From assembly GCF_014656195.1 (NCBI RefSeq), contig NZ_BNBY01000011.1, positions 115,371-179,370 on the forward strand: DNA of 64,000 bases. The letters are read 5' to 3'. The notes under the pieces are model-generated. The model did not search any database. It saw only the letters and a list, made by a program, of their open reading frames with translations, and was not told where the DNA came from. This DNA comes from Kitasatospora xanthocidica. Its GTDB lineage: Bacteria; Actinomycetota; Actinomycetes; Streptomycetales; Streptomycetaceae. Positions 16,363 to 25,469 of the stretch are shown one piece after another (positions within the stretch are counted from its first letter, which is position 1; every line of letters begins with the position of its first letter). The position numbers were made by a program, and so were the translations under genes.

Positions 16363-19300
16363 ATGACAGCTGAACCGAGCCAGCCGAACCAACCGATCCG
16401 GCCGCAGCAGGTCACCGCGGCGCCGCGCGCCCAGTTCCCGGGCCGCCCGGCGGCCGCGCCCCGCACCCTGGTGGACGTCCTGGACGCCACCGTGCGCGCC
16501 CACCCCGACGAGCCCGCCCTCGACGACGGCCGCGCCGTGCTCAGCTACCGCGCGCTGGCCGCCGAGGTCGACCAGCTGCGCCGCCGGCTGGCCGCCGCCG
16601 GGATCGGCCCGGGCGACCGGGTGGGCGTCCGGGTCCCCTCCGGTACCAACGACCTGTACGTCTCGATCCTCGCCGTGCTCGCCGCCGGGGCCGCCTACGT
16701 CCCGGTGGACGCGGAGGACCCGGACGAGCGCGCCGACCTGGTCTTCGGCGAGGCCGGGGTCGCCGCCGTGCTCGGCGCCGAGCGGGCCCTCACCCCGACG
16801 GCCGGGGCCACCCCGACGGCCGGGGCCACCTCAGCCCCCGCCACCGCACCCACCGCCGAGCGCGCCCCAGCCCCCACCGCCGAGCGCCCGCCCGCCCCGG
16901 AGCGCCGCCCCACCCCCGCCGACGACGCCTGGATCATCTTCACCTCCGGCTCCACCGGAAAGCCCAAGGGCGTCGCCGTCACCCACCGCAACGCCGCCGC
17001 CTTCGTGGACGCCGAGGCCGCGCTCTTCCTCCAGGACGAGCCGATCGGCCCGGGCGACCGGGTGATGGCCGGCCTGTCGGTGGCCTTCGACGCCTCCTGC
17101 GAGGAGATGTGGCTGGCCTGGCGGTACGGCGCCTGCCTGGTGCCGGTCCCCCGCTCCCAGGTGCGCAGCGGCGCCGACCTCGGCCCCTGGCTGGCCGAGC
17201 AGGAGATCACCGTGGTCTCCACCGTGCCGACGCTGGCCGCGCTGTGGCCGGCCGAGGCGCTCAACGAGGTCCGGCTGCTGATCTTCGGCGGCGAGGCCTG
17301 CCCGCCCGAGCTGGTGCAGCGGCTGGTCACCGAGGGCCGCGAGGTGTGGAACACCTACGGCCCCACCGAGGCCACCGTGGTCGCCTGCGCCGCCCTGCTG
17401 ACCGGCGACGGTCCGGTGCGGATCGGTCTGCCGCTGGACGGCTGGGACCTCGCCGTGGTGGACGAGGCCGGCGAGCCGGTCGCCCCCGGCGGCACCGGTC
17501 AGCTGGTGATCGGCGGGGTCGGCCTGGCCCGTTACCTCGACCCGGAGAAGGACGCCGAGAAGTACGCGCCGCTGTCCTCGCTGGGCTGGGAGCGCGCCTA
17601 CCGCAGCGGTGACCTGGTCCAGGCCGACCCGGCCGGCCTGCTGTTCCTCGGCCGCACCGACGAGCAGATCAAGCTGGGCGGCCGCCGGATCGAGCTCGGC
17701 GAGGTGGACGCGGCGCTGCAGGCCCTGCCCGCCGTGGCGGGCGCGGCCGCGGCCGTCCGCACCGCGCGCGGCGGCAACCAGCTGCTGGTCGGCTACCTGG
17801 TGGTCCAGGAGGGCTTCGACCGCGAGCAGGCCGTCGACCGGCTGCGCGCCGAGCTGCCCGCCGCCCTCGTCCCGCTGCTCACGACCGTCGAGACCCTGCC
17901 CACCCGGACCTCCGGCAAGGTGGACCGCAACGCCCTGCCCTGGCCGCTGCCCGAGCTGGAGTCCACCGGCCCGAGCGAGCAGCTGTACGGGACCGAGGCC
18001 TGGCTGGCCGAGCAGTGGTCGGAGATCCTCGGCGTCAAGGTCGGCAGCGCGCGCGACGACTTCTTCGCGATCGGCGGCGGCAGCCTGGCCGCCGCCCGGC
18101 TGACCACCCTGCTGCGGACCCGCTACCCGAACGCGGCCGTGCTCGACATCTACCAGCACCCGACGCTGCGCAAGCTCGCCCGGCACCTGGAGCGCTCCGG
18201 CGCCGACAGTGCCGAGACCCGCACCGTCACCCTGGTGCCGGCCAGGGCCAAGCTGCTGCAGCTGCTCCTGCTGATCCCCCTGTTCACCGTGGTCGGCCTG
18301 CGCTGGACGGTCGCCCTGCTGGCCGCCGGCAACCTGCTCGGCCACCTCGGGGACTACCCGTGGGCGCCCACCGCCTCCTGGTGGTGGGTCGGCGCGGGCG
18401 CGCTGGCGCTGTACACCCCGGCGGGCCGGCTGGCGCTCTCGGCGGGCGGCGCCCGGCTGCTGCTGCGCGGCCTGCGCCCCGGCAGCCACCCGCGCGGCGG
18501 CGCCGTCCACCTGCGGCTCTGGACCGCCGAGCGGCTCGCCGAGCTGAGCGGCGCGACCTCGCTGTCCGGCGCCTGGCTGGTGCGCTACGCCCGCGCGCTG
18601 GGCTGCAAGATCGCCCCCGACGTGGACCTGCACTCGCTGCCGCCGGTCACCGGGATGCTGAAGCTGGGCCGCGGCTGCGCGGTCGAGGCCGAGGTGGACC
18701 TGTGCGGCTACTGGCTGGACGGCGACCGGCTGCTGATCGGCCAGATCAAGGTCGGCTCCGGCGCCGTGGTCGGCACCCGCTCGACGCTGCTGCCCGGCGC
18801 CCGGGTCGGCAAGCGCTCCCAGGTGGTGGCCGGCTCCAGCGTCACCGGCCAGGTGCCGACCGGCCAGCGCTGGGGCGGCGCGCCCGCCGTCAAGCTGGGC
18901 CGCGCCGAGCGCACCTGGCCCAAGGACCGCCCGGTGCGCCGGGCCCGCTGGGCCTCGCTGTACGGCGCCAGCGGTGCCGTGCTCGGCCTGCTCCCGGCGC
19001 TGCCCGCGCTCGCCGCGCTGGCCGTGCTCTCCCGCTTCGTCGACCAGGGCGACGCCCTCGCCCCGGCGCTCGGCGGCGCGCTGCTCGGCCTGGTGCCGGC
19101 GACCCTCGCCTACGGCGCGGTGTACGCCGTGCAGCTGCTGGTCCTGGTCCGGGTGCTGAGCGTCGGCCTGGTGCCCGGGGTGCACCCGCTGCACGGCCGG
19201 GTCGGCTGGCAGGCGTGGACGGTCACCCAGCTGATGGACCGGGCACGCGAGGTGCTGTTCCCGCTCTACGCCGGACTGGTCACCCCGCTGTGGCTGCGGG

Positions 19301-20331
19301 CGCTCGGCATGCGGATCGGCCGGCACGTCGAGGCCTCCACGGTGCTGGCGCTGCCCAGCCTGACCACGGTCGGCGACGGCGCGTTCCTGGCCGACGACAC
19401 CCTGATCGCGCCGTACGAGCTGGGCGGCGGCTGGGTGCGGCTCGGCGAGGCGAAGGTCGGCGAGCGGGCGTTCCTCGGCAACTCGGGGATGACCGCGCCG
19501 GGCCGTTCGGTGCCCAAGCGCGGACTGGTGGGCGTGCTGTCGGCGACGCCGGCGAAAGCGAAGAAGGGCGGCTCGTACCTGGGGATGCCGCCGATGCGGC
19601 TGCCGCGCTCGGCGGACCAGGCCGATCAGAGCCTGACCTACGAGCCGCCGGCCCGGCTGCTGTGGGCGCGCGGACTGGTCGAGGTGGTCCGGGTGGTTCC
19701 GGTGCTGGCCTCGGCGGCCCTGGGCCTGCTGACGGTCGCGGCGCTGTCCTGGCTGGCGGCCGGCTCGCCGCTGACCGCCGCGCTGCTGTCGGGCCTCGTC
19801 CTGCTCGGCGCGGGCACGGTGGCCTGCGTGGTCGCGGTGTCGGCGAAGTGGCTGCTGGTCGGACGGTTCCGGGCGGTGGAGCACCCGCTGTGGAGCGGCT
19901 TCGTGTGGCGCAACGAGCTGGCGGACACCTTCGTCGAGATGCTCGCGGTGCCGTGGCTGGTCGGCGCGGTGCCGGGCACGCCGGTGCTGAACCTGTGGCT
20001 GCGGGCGCTCGGCGCGAACGTCGGGCACGGCGTCTGGTGCGAGAGCTACTGGCTGCCGGAGGCGGACCTGGTCACCCTCGGCGACGGGGTCAGCATCAAC
20101 CGGGGCTGCGTCGTGCAGACCCACCTCTTCCACGACCGGATCATGCGGATGGATACTGTGGTCCTCCGCGAGGGCGCCACCCTGGGCCCGGGCGGCATCG
20201 TGCTGCCCGGCAGCACGGTGGGCGCGCGCAGCACGCTGGGCCCGGCCTCGCTGGTGATGCGCGCCGAGTCCGTCCCCGCCGACACGCGGTGGCTGGGCAA
20301 CCCCATCGAGGTGTGGCAGACCACGTCATGA
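16363..20331 (+). CDS. Pls/PosA-family non-ribosomal peptide synthetase (cationic homopoly-amino-acid type)
   Basis: 1322 residues from the ATG at 16363, close to the 1319 of epsilon-poly-L-lysine synthetase (Pls). Order: adenylation domain (about 25-530) with A3 TSGSTGKPKGV at 194-204, A4 FDASCEEM from 242, and A10 Lys519; carrier domain with phosphopantetheine Ser574 in FFAIGGGSL; then three pairs of membrane helices (about 629-695, 863-946, 1100-1170), each followed by a soluble domain, the first and last with hexapeptide-repeat character (LGRGCAVEAEV; LGDGVSINRGC). There is no condensation or thioesterase domain, as in Pls. By eye the specificity residues read D243 A244 E247 S286 I307 G309 T331 V339 V340 K519; the acidic E247 suits a basic amino acid. 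Residues 147-185 are a repetitive Pro/Thr/Ala insert. Coupled to the next gene. Product identity is inferred. Confidence 0.9.
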   Translation: MTAEPSQPNQPIRPQQVTAAPRAQFPGRPAAAPRTLVDVLDATVRAHPDEPALDDGRAVLSYRALAAEVDQLRRRLAAAGIGPGDRVGVRVPSGTNDLYVSILAVLAAGAAYVPVDAEDPDERADLVFGEAGVAAVLGAERALTPTAGATPTAGATSAPATAPTAERAPAPTAERPPAPERRPTPADDAWIIFTSGSTGKPKGVAVTHRNAAAFVDAEAALFLQDEPIGPGDRVMAGLSVAFDASCEEMWLAWRYGACLVPVPRSQVRSGADLGPWLAEQEITVVSTVPTLAALWPAEALNEVRLLIFGGEACPPELVQRLVTEGREVWNTYGPTEATVVACAALLTGDGPVRIGLPLDGWDLAVVDEAGEPVAPGGTGQLVIGGVGLARYLDPEKDAEKYAPLSSLGWERAYRSGDLVQADPAGLLFLGRTDEQIKLGGRRIELGEVDAALQALPAVAGAAAAVRTARGGNQLLVGYLVVQEGFDREQAVDRLRAELPAALVPLLTTVETLPTRTSGKVDRNALPWPLPELESTGPSEQLYGTEAWLAEQWSEILGVKVGSARDDFFAIGGGSLAAARLTTLLRTRYPNAAVLDIYQHPTLRKLARHLERSGADSAETRTVTLVPARAKLLQLLLLIPLFTVVGLRWTVALLAAGNLLGHLGDYPWAPTASWWWVGAGALALYTPAGRLALSAGGARLLLRGLRPGSHPRGGAVHLRLWTAERLAELSGATSLSGAWLVRYARALGCKIAPDVDLHSLPPVTGMLKLGRGCAVEAEVDLCGYWLDGDRLLIGQIKVGSGAVVGTRSTLLPGARVGKRSQVVAGSSVTGQVPTGQRWGGAPAVKLGRAERTWPKDRPVRRARWASLYGASGAVLGLLPALPALAALAVLSRFVDQGDALAPALGGALLGLVPATLAYGAVYAVQLLVLVRVLSVGLVPGVHPLHGRVGWQAWTVTQLMDRAREVLFPLYAGLVTPLWLRALGMRIGRHVEASTVLALPSLTTVGDGAFLADDTLIAPYELGGGWVRLGEAKVGERAFLGNSGMTAPGRSVPKRGLVGVLSATPAKAKKGGSYLGMPPMRLPRSADQADQSLTYEPPARLLWARGLVEVVRVVPVLASAALGLLTVAALSWLAAGSPLTAALLSGLVLLGAGTVACVVAVSAKWLLVGRFRAVEHPLWSGFVWRNELADTFVEMLAVPWLVGAVPGTPVLNLWLRALGANVGHGVWCESYWLPEADLVTLGDGVSINRGCVVQTHLFHDRIMRMDTVVLREGATLGPGGIVLPGSTVGARSTLGPASLVMRAESVPADTRWLGNPIEVWQTTS

Positions 20332-21704
20332 CCGCCTCGACGACCCCCCGTCCCGGCCCTCAGGAAGCGCACGTCCCCGTGAAGTCCAAGCACGTCCCGG
20401 CGGCCGCCGGCGCCCCTGACCCGTACTTCCCGAACAGCGGTGACCACCGCTACCGGGTGCACCGCTACGAGCTGACCCTGGACTACCGGCCCGGGCCCAA
20501 CCGGCTGGCCGGCTCGGCCCGGCTGAGCGCGGTGGCCGACGCGGTGCTGGCGGAGTTCGCCCTGGACCTGGCCGAGTTCCGGATCGGCCGGGTGCTGGTC
20601 GACGGCCGGGCCGCCCGCTACACCCACCGCGCCGGCAAGCTGCGCATCCGCCCGGCCAAGCCGCTCGCGGCGGGCGCGGCGTTCACCGTCGAGGTGCACT
20701 ACACCGGCAACCCGCGCCCGGTGCAGAGCCCGTGGGGCGGCCTGGGCTGGGAGGAGCTGACCGAGGGCGCGCTGGTGGCCAGCCAGCCGATCGGCGCGCC
20801 GTCCTGGTTCCCCTGCAACGACCGGCCCGCCGACAAGGCGACCTACCAGATCGCGGTCACCACACCGTCGCCGTTCACCGTGGTGGCGAGCGGCCGGCTG
20901 CTCACCCGCACCACCCGGGCGTCCAGCACCACCTGGGTGTACGAGCAGAGCGCGCCGACCCCGACCTACCTGGTGACGGTGTCGATCGGCCACTACCGGG
21001 CGGTGCCGCTGGCCGCCAGGCCGGCCGTGCCGCAGACCGGGTACGTGCCGGAGCGGCTGGCCACCGGGTTCGCCCGGGACTTCGCCCGGCAGCCGGAGAT
21101 GACGGCGTACTTCGGCGAGGTCTTCGGGCCGTACCCGTTCGGCGAGTACGCGGTCGTCCTCGCGGACGAGGAGCTGGACGTCCCGGTGGAGGCGCAGGGC
21201 GTCGCCACCTTCGGCACCAACCACCTCGGCGGCGGCTGGGAGCGCGAACGGCTGATCGCGCACGAGCTGGCCCACCAGTGGTTCGGCAACAGCGTCACGA
21301 TCGCCGACTGGCGGCACATCTGGCTCAACGAGGGCTTCGCCAAGTACGCGGAGTGGCTCTGGTCCGAGCACGCCGGCGGCCCGGCCGCCGCCACCCACGC
21401 CCATGCCGCGCACACGCTGCTGTCCGGGCAGCCGCAGGACCTCGTCCTCGGCGACCCCGGCCGCAAGCTGATGTTCGACGACCGGCTGTACCAGCGCGGC
21501 GGGCTCGTCGTGCACGCGCTGCGGCGGGCGCTCGGCGACGACGCGTTCTTCGCGATGCTGCGGGACTGGGCGAGCCTCAACCGGTACGGCGTGGTCGACA
21601 CCGCGGACCTGCGGGCGCACGCCTCCCGGTACACCCCCACCCCGCTCGGCCCGCTCTTCGAGGCCTGGCTGGAGCGGCCGGAGCTGCCGCCGCTGCCGGG
21701 CTGA
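20328..21704 (+). CDS. M1-family zinc aminopeptidase
   Basis: 458 residues, starting inside the synthetase stop (ATGA overlap), so the two are co-translated. The zinc site HELAHQWFGN is at 312-321 and the third ligand Glu335 is in NEGFAKYAEW, the gluzincin HExxH-18x-E spacing. The exopeptidase loop, normally GxMEN, appears as VEAQGVATFG. It is short for M1: the N-terminal beta domain and catalytic domain are present but the long helical C-terminal domain is absent. No signal peptide, so it is cytoplasmic. Its tight coupling to a Pls-type synthetase suggests it trims or degrades the polymer, or protects the producer (inference). Confidence 0.9.
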   Translation: MTASTTPRPGPQEAHVPVKSKHVPAAAGAPDPYFPNSGDHRYRVHRYELTLDYRPGPNRLAGSARLSAVADAVLAEFALDLAEFRIGRVLVDGRAARYTHRAGKLRIRPAKPLAAGAAFTVEVHYTGNPRPVQSPWGGLGWEELTEGALVASQPIGAPSWFPCNDRPADKATYQIAVTTPSPFTVVASGRLLTRTTRASSTTWVYEQSAPTPTYLVTVSIGHYRAVPLAARPAVPQTGYVPERLATGFARDFARQPEMTAYFGEVFGPYPFGEYAVVLADEELDVPVEAQGVATFGTNHLGGGWERERLIAHELAHQWFGNSVTIADWRHIWLNEGFAKYAEWLWSEHAGGPAAATHAHAAHTLLSGQPQDLVLGDPGRKLMFDDRLYQRGGLVVHALRRALGDDAFFAMLRDWASLNRYGVVDTADLRAHASRYTPTPLGPLFEAWLERPELPPLPG

Positions 21705-21842
21705 CGGCCCGTCACCCCGGCGCCCCGGCGCCCCGTCGAGCTGTCGAGCTGTCGAGCTGTCGACCCGGGCGGACCGTCGGCCGGTCGGCCCGCGCGTCGT
21801 TCCGCTCGGGTCCGGCCCCCGGCTGGGCTACTGTCCGTGCAC

Positions 21843-23246
21843 ATGTCGATGAGTTCAGAAGTCCATATGACCGACCTGCCCGACGAGCTGCTGCCCACCA
21901 CCCGCCGCGCCCTGCTGCACCGGCTCGCCGTCGCCCAGTCCGAGGGCCGCACGCCCTCGATGGTCGCCGGCGTGCTGCGGGGCGGGCGGCCGGTGTGGAG
22001 CGGCGCCCGCGGCCTGGTGGACGGGCACGCGCCGACTCCGGACGTCCAGTACCGGATCGGCTCGCTCACCAAGACCTTCGTCACCGTGCTGGTGCTGCGG
22101 CTGCGTGACGAGGGACTGCTCGACCTCGCCGACCCGCTCTCCCGCCACCTGCCCGGCACCCCGGCCGACGAGGCGACCGTCGCCCAGCTGCTCTCGCACT
22201 CCGCCGGGCTCGCCGCCGAGACCCCCGCCCCGTGGTGGGAGCGGACCGAGGGCTCGCTGCGGCCCCGCCTCGACGACATCCTGGAGGCCGAACGCCCGCT
22301 CAAGCACCCGGCCGGACGCCTCCACCACTACTCCAACCCCGGCTACGCGCTGCTCGGCGCCCTGGTGGAGAAGGTGCGCGGCGAGCCGTGGGGCGAGGTG
22401 CTGCGCCGCGAGGTGCTCGCACCGCTCGGCATGGGCCGCACCACGCTGCTCCCCGAGCCCCCGCACGCCGGGGGCTTCGCCGTCCACCCGTGGGCCGACG
22501 TCCTGCGGACCGAGCCGCTCACCGACACCGGGCTGATGGGCCCGGCAGGTCAACTCTGGTCCACCGGCGCCGACCTGGCCCGCTGGGCGGCCTTCCTCTG
22601 CGCCGGCGACGACAAGGTGCTGTCCGCCGGTACCCTCGCCGAGATGCGCCGCCCCGCGGTCGCCCCGGACGACGCGGGGTGGACCACCGCGTACGGCTTC
22701 GGCCTGCAACTGCGCCGCCACGAGGGCCGGTTGCTGTACGGGCACACCGGCTCGATGCCCGGCTTCACGGCCGGACTGTGGGTCAGCGAGACCGACGGCC
22801 TGGCCGCGTTCGGTCTGGCCAACGCCACCAGCGGCGGCAGCACCGCGCAGCTGGCCGCCGAGCTGATCGCGCTCACCGCCGAACACGAGCCCCGGCTGCC
22901 CGAGCCCTGGCACCCGCTGCCCGAGGTGGACGAGGAACTGCTGGCGCTCACCGGTCCCTGGTACTGGGGCGCCTCCCCGACCGTCCTGCGGCTGCGGCCG
23001 GGCCGGGTGCTGGAGCTCACGACGCTCGCCGGCGGCGGCCGCGGCTCACGTTTCCGGCCCGAGCCGGACGGCACCTGGACCGGCCTGGAGAACTACTACG
23101 CGGGCGAGACCCTGCGGGTGGTCCGGCGCGCCGACGGCTCGGTCAGCCACCTGGACATCGGCTCCTTCGTCCACACCCGCGAACCGTACGGACCGGACGA
23201 CGCCGTCCCGGGCGGCGTCGACCCGGAGGGCTGGCGGGGCCGGTGA
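21843..23246 (+). CDS. Serine hydrolase, beta-lactamase/class C family
   Basis: 467 residues from the ATG at 21843; TACTGT (21829-21834) 8 bases before it could give a leaderless transcript, and an in-frame GTG at 21837 is an alternative. Catalytic motifs: SLTK with Ser74 and Lys77, YSN at 163-165, HTG from His301. This is the esterase/DD-peptidase/AmpC fold. The C-terminal 120 residues are a beta-rich extension. There is no export signal, unlike true beta-lactamases, which points to a cytoplasmic esterase or peptidase. Upstream, GTCGAGCT is repeated three times (about 21735-21760). It sits between the polymer synthetase pair and the acyltransferases and may belong to that pathway, but no coupling is seen. 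Confidence 0.88.
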   Translation: MSMSSEVHMTDLPDELLPTTRRALLHRLAVAQSEGRTPSMVAGVLRGGRPVWSGARGLVDGHAPTPDVQYRIGSLTKTFVTVLVLRLRDEGLLDLADPLSRHLPGTPADEATVAQLLSHSAGLAAETPAPWWERTEGSLRPRLDDILEAERPLKHPAGRLHHYSNPGYALLGALVEKVRGEPWGEVLRREVLAPLGMGRTTLLPEPPHAGGFAVHPWADVLRTEPLTDTGLMGPAGQLWSTGADLARWAAFLCAGDDKVLSAGTLAEMRRPAVAPDDAGWTTAYGFGLQLRRHEGRLLYGHTGSMPGFTAGLWVSETDGLAAFGLANATSGGSTAQLAAELIALTAEHEPRLPEPWHPLPEVDEELLALTGPWYWGASPTVLRLRPGRVLELTTLAGGGRGSRFRPEPDGTWTGLENYYAGETLRVVRRADGSVSHLDIGSFVHTREPYGPDDAVPGGVDPEGWRGR

Positions 23247-23403
23247 GCGGGTGGCCGCCGTCCGGGCTCGCCGTACGGGCTCGGTGAGCCGGACAGGTCG
23301 GGCCCAGCGAGCCGGGCAGGTCGGGGCCGGTGAGCCGGGTGGGGCGGGGCCGGTGAGCCGGGTGGAGCGGGCCTGACGGCAGGGGCGCGTGGGTCCGACG
23401 GCT

Positions 23404-23430
23404 GGGGCGTGCGGTGCAGCCGCACGCCCC
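23404..23430 (+). terminator. Hairpin in the gap after the serine hydrolase
   Basis: GGGGCGTGCGG and CCGCACGCCCC form a perfect 11-base stem around TGCAG without a T run. The rest of the 418-base gap (23247-23664) holds GGGCCGGTGAGCCGGGTGG-like direct repeats at 23280-23375 and, after the hairpin, a frame that ends by ATGA overlap with the next gene; I do not call that frame a gene. Confidence 0.65.
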
Positions 23431-23664
23431 TGTTGTCCACCCCCTGCGGACGAGTTCCCGGTGCCGCGCAGGTGACGGGCAGGCCGCGGGGGGTCCCATT
23501 CAACAGGTGCACATCTGCGCTCCGCCGTGCCGCAACGTGGATGCCAACCGATTCGGAGAGACATACCGAGACCGGTTCGCGTCCATGCCCAACCACCTGC
23601 GGACCGGGACGGTGCCCTGGCTGATCCACGGCACCGCCGATCGTGCTGCCCTGGAGGGTCCGAC

Positions 23665-24528
23665 ATGACCACCGTCCCCACGTACGCTCCGTCCGCGGTC
23701 GCCCCCACCCACGACTCCCCGGCGCTCCCCGCCCCCCGCCGCCGGCCGGTCCCGGCCGCCGTCCCCGCCGCCCCCGTGCCGGCCGCCGCCCCGTACACCG
23801 TCTCCCTCGCCCGCGACGAGGACGACGTGCGCGCCGCCCAGCGGCTGCGCCACCAGGTGTTCGGGGCCGAGCTCGGCGCCGTCCTGCACAGCCCGGTCGC
23901 GGGCCTGGACGTCGACCCGTTCGACGAGTTCTGCGACCACCTCCTGGTCCGCGAGGGCGAGCACGGCACCGTCATCGGCACCTACCGGCTGCTGCGGCCC
24001 GAGGCGGCCCGGCGGGCCGGACGGCTTTACTCCGAAGGCGAGTTCGACCTGTCCGCGCTGGCGCCGGTCCGCCCGGGCCTGGTCGAGCTCGGCCGCTCCT
24101 GCATCCACCCGGACCACCGGGGCAACGGCGCCGTCATCAACCTGATGTGGGGCGGCATCGCCCGCTACCTCGCCGACACCGGCAACACCTGGGTCGGCGG
24201 CTGCTGCTCGATCGGCCTGGAGGACGGCGGTGCCACCGCGGCCCGGGTCTGGGACAGCGTCAGCACCAAGCACCTGGCCCCCGCGGAGTACCGGGTCACC
24301 CCGCACCGCCGCTGGGACGCCACCGGCGTGCCGCGGGCCGAGCGGGGCGCGCTGCCGGCCCTGCTCCGCGGCTACCTGCGGCTCGGCGCCTGGGTCTGCG
24401 GCGAGCCCGCGTACGACCCGGACTTCGACTGCGCCGACCTGTACGTGCTGCTCTCGCTGGAGCGCACCGACCCGCGCTACCTGCGGCACTTCCTCTCCGG
24501 CCTGCCCGGTCTGGGCACCGCGTCGTGA
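23665..24528 (+). CDS. GNAT-fold N-acyltransferase, OlsB-like
   Basis: 287 residues from an ATG with GGAGGG six bases upstream. After a 45-residue Pro/Ala-rich N-terminus the conserved core begins (LARDEDDVRAAQRLRHQVF), followed by FDEFCDHLLV, GTYRLLRPE, LVELGRSCIHPDHRG and WVGGCCSIGL. This is the signature of the hemolysin/OlsB group (COG3176), which transfers a 3-hydroxyacyl chain from acyl carrier protein to the alpha-amino group of ornithine to make lyso-ornithine lipid. The following OlsA-like gene overlaps it by GTGA. Acceptor could be ornithine or another amino acid; ornithine is by analogy with the family. Confidence 0.88.
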   Translation: MTTVPTYAPSAVAPTHDSPALPAPRRRPVPAAVPAAPVPAAAPYTVSLARDEDDVRAAQRLRHQVFGAELGAVLHSPVAGLDVDPFDEFCDHLLVREGEHGTVIGTYRLLRPEAARRAGRLYSEGEFDLSALAPVRPGLVELGRSCIHPDHRGNGAVINLMWGGIARYLADTGNTWVGGCCSIGLEDGGATAARVWDSVSTKHLAPAEYRVTPHRRWDATGVPRAERGALPALLRGYLRLGAWVCGEPAYDPDFDCADLYVLLSLERTDPRYLRHFLSGLPGLGTAS

Positions 24529-25340
24529 GCGTCTGGCTGCCCACGGCGACCTGCCGGCCCGAGACCTGCCTGGCCGACCCGGCGCCGGAGGTCTCCCACC
24601 CCCGGCGGGCGCTGCGGCTGACGGCCTTCCTGGTGGCGGTCCTGGCCGGTCTCCTGCTCAGCCTGCCGGTCCGGCTGCTCCCGTACGACGGCCGGGACCG
24701 GCTGGCCCGGCTCTGGGCGCGCGTCCTGCTGCGCACCCTCGGGGTGACCGTCCACCTCACCGGGCCGGGCGGCGGCCCGGGCGGCGGCGGGGTGCTGGTG
24801 GTGGCCAACCACGTGTCCTGGCTGGACATCCCGCTGCTCGCGGCCGGCCGGCCGGGCCGCTCACTGGCCAAGACCGAGGTCCGGCGGTGGCCGGTGCTCG
24901 GTCCGCTGATCGCCTGGGGCGGCACCGTCTTCCTCGACCGCGACCGGCTGCGCACACTGCCCGACACCGTGGCGGCGGTGGCCGAGGAGCTGCGCTCCGG
25001 ACACCCGGTGATCGTCTTCCCGGAGGGCTCGACCTGGTGCGGCCGGGAGAGCGGGCGGTTCCGGCCGGCCCTGTTCCAGGCCGCGGTGGAGGCGGGCGCC
25101 TTCGTCCAGCCGGTGACGATCCGCTACCGGCTGGCGGACGGACGGCCGACCAGCGTCCCCGCCTTCGTCGGGGACGACGGGCTGCTCACCTCGCTCGCCC
25201 GGGTCGTCGCGGCGCGCGGGCTGGTCGCCGACGTGACCTTCCTGCCGCCGATCCCACCGCCCACCCCGCAGCCCACCCGGGCGGGGGCCCGGCGCGAACT
25301 GGCCCGGGCGGCGCAGGCGGCGGTCGAGGGGATCCGCTGA
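24525..25340 (+). CDS. 1-acyl-sn-glycerol-3-phosphate acyltransferase family, OlsA-like
   Basis: 271 residues from a GTG overlapping the previous stop. One N-terminal membrane helix (about 28-48, RLTAFLVAVLAGLLLSLPV) anchors a PlsC domain: NHVSWLD carries the catalytic HX4D motif, FLDRDR is block II, and FPEGST is the acyl-acceptor phosphate/anion motif. In ornithine lipid synthesis OlsA adds the second acyl chain to the product of OlsB, and the adjacency here supports that reading over a phospholipid role. It acts at the inner face of the membrane. DNA just after the gene (25390-25450) repeats GTCAGACGGGCCGG. Confidence 0.88.
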   Translation: MSVWLPTATCRPETCLADPAPEVSHPRRALRLTAFLVAVLAGLLLSLPVRLLPYDGRDRLARLWARVLLRTLGVTVHLTGPGGGPGGGGVLVVANHVSWLDIPLLAAGRPGRSLAKTEVRRWPVLGPLIAWGGTVFLDRDRLRTLPDTVAAVAEELRSGHPVIVFPEGSTWCGRESGRFRPALFQAAVEAGAFVQPVTIRYRLADGRPTSVPAFVGDDGLLTSLARVVAARGLVADVTFLPPIPPPTPQPTRAGARRELARAAQAAVEGIR

Positions 25341-25469
25341 CCGGCCGCCCCCACGGCGGCCGGTCGGGCGTCCAAACGGTAGGCCGGTCGGGCAGGCGGA
25401 CGGTCAGACGGGCCGGCAGACAGGCGGTCAGACGGGCCGGCGGGCCGCCGGTCGAGCCGCCGGGCCGGC

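Noticed and set aside
16831..20133. Very long minus-strand open frame opposite the synthetase
   Set aside because: In DNA this GC-rich, antisense frames stay open by codon bias; the product is Gln/Arg/His/Gly-rich with no domain, and the plus strand carries the complete Pls-like protein.
21837..21842. GTG at 21837 as start of the serine hydrolase
   Set aside because: It lies only two bases after the likely -10 box, so it would fall upstream of the transcription start; the ATG at 21843 suits better, though both remain possible.
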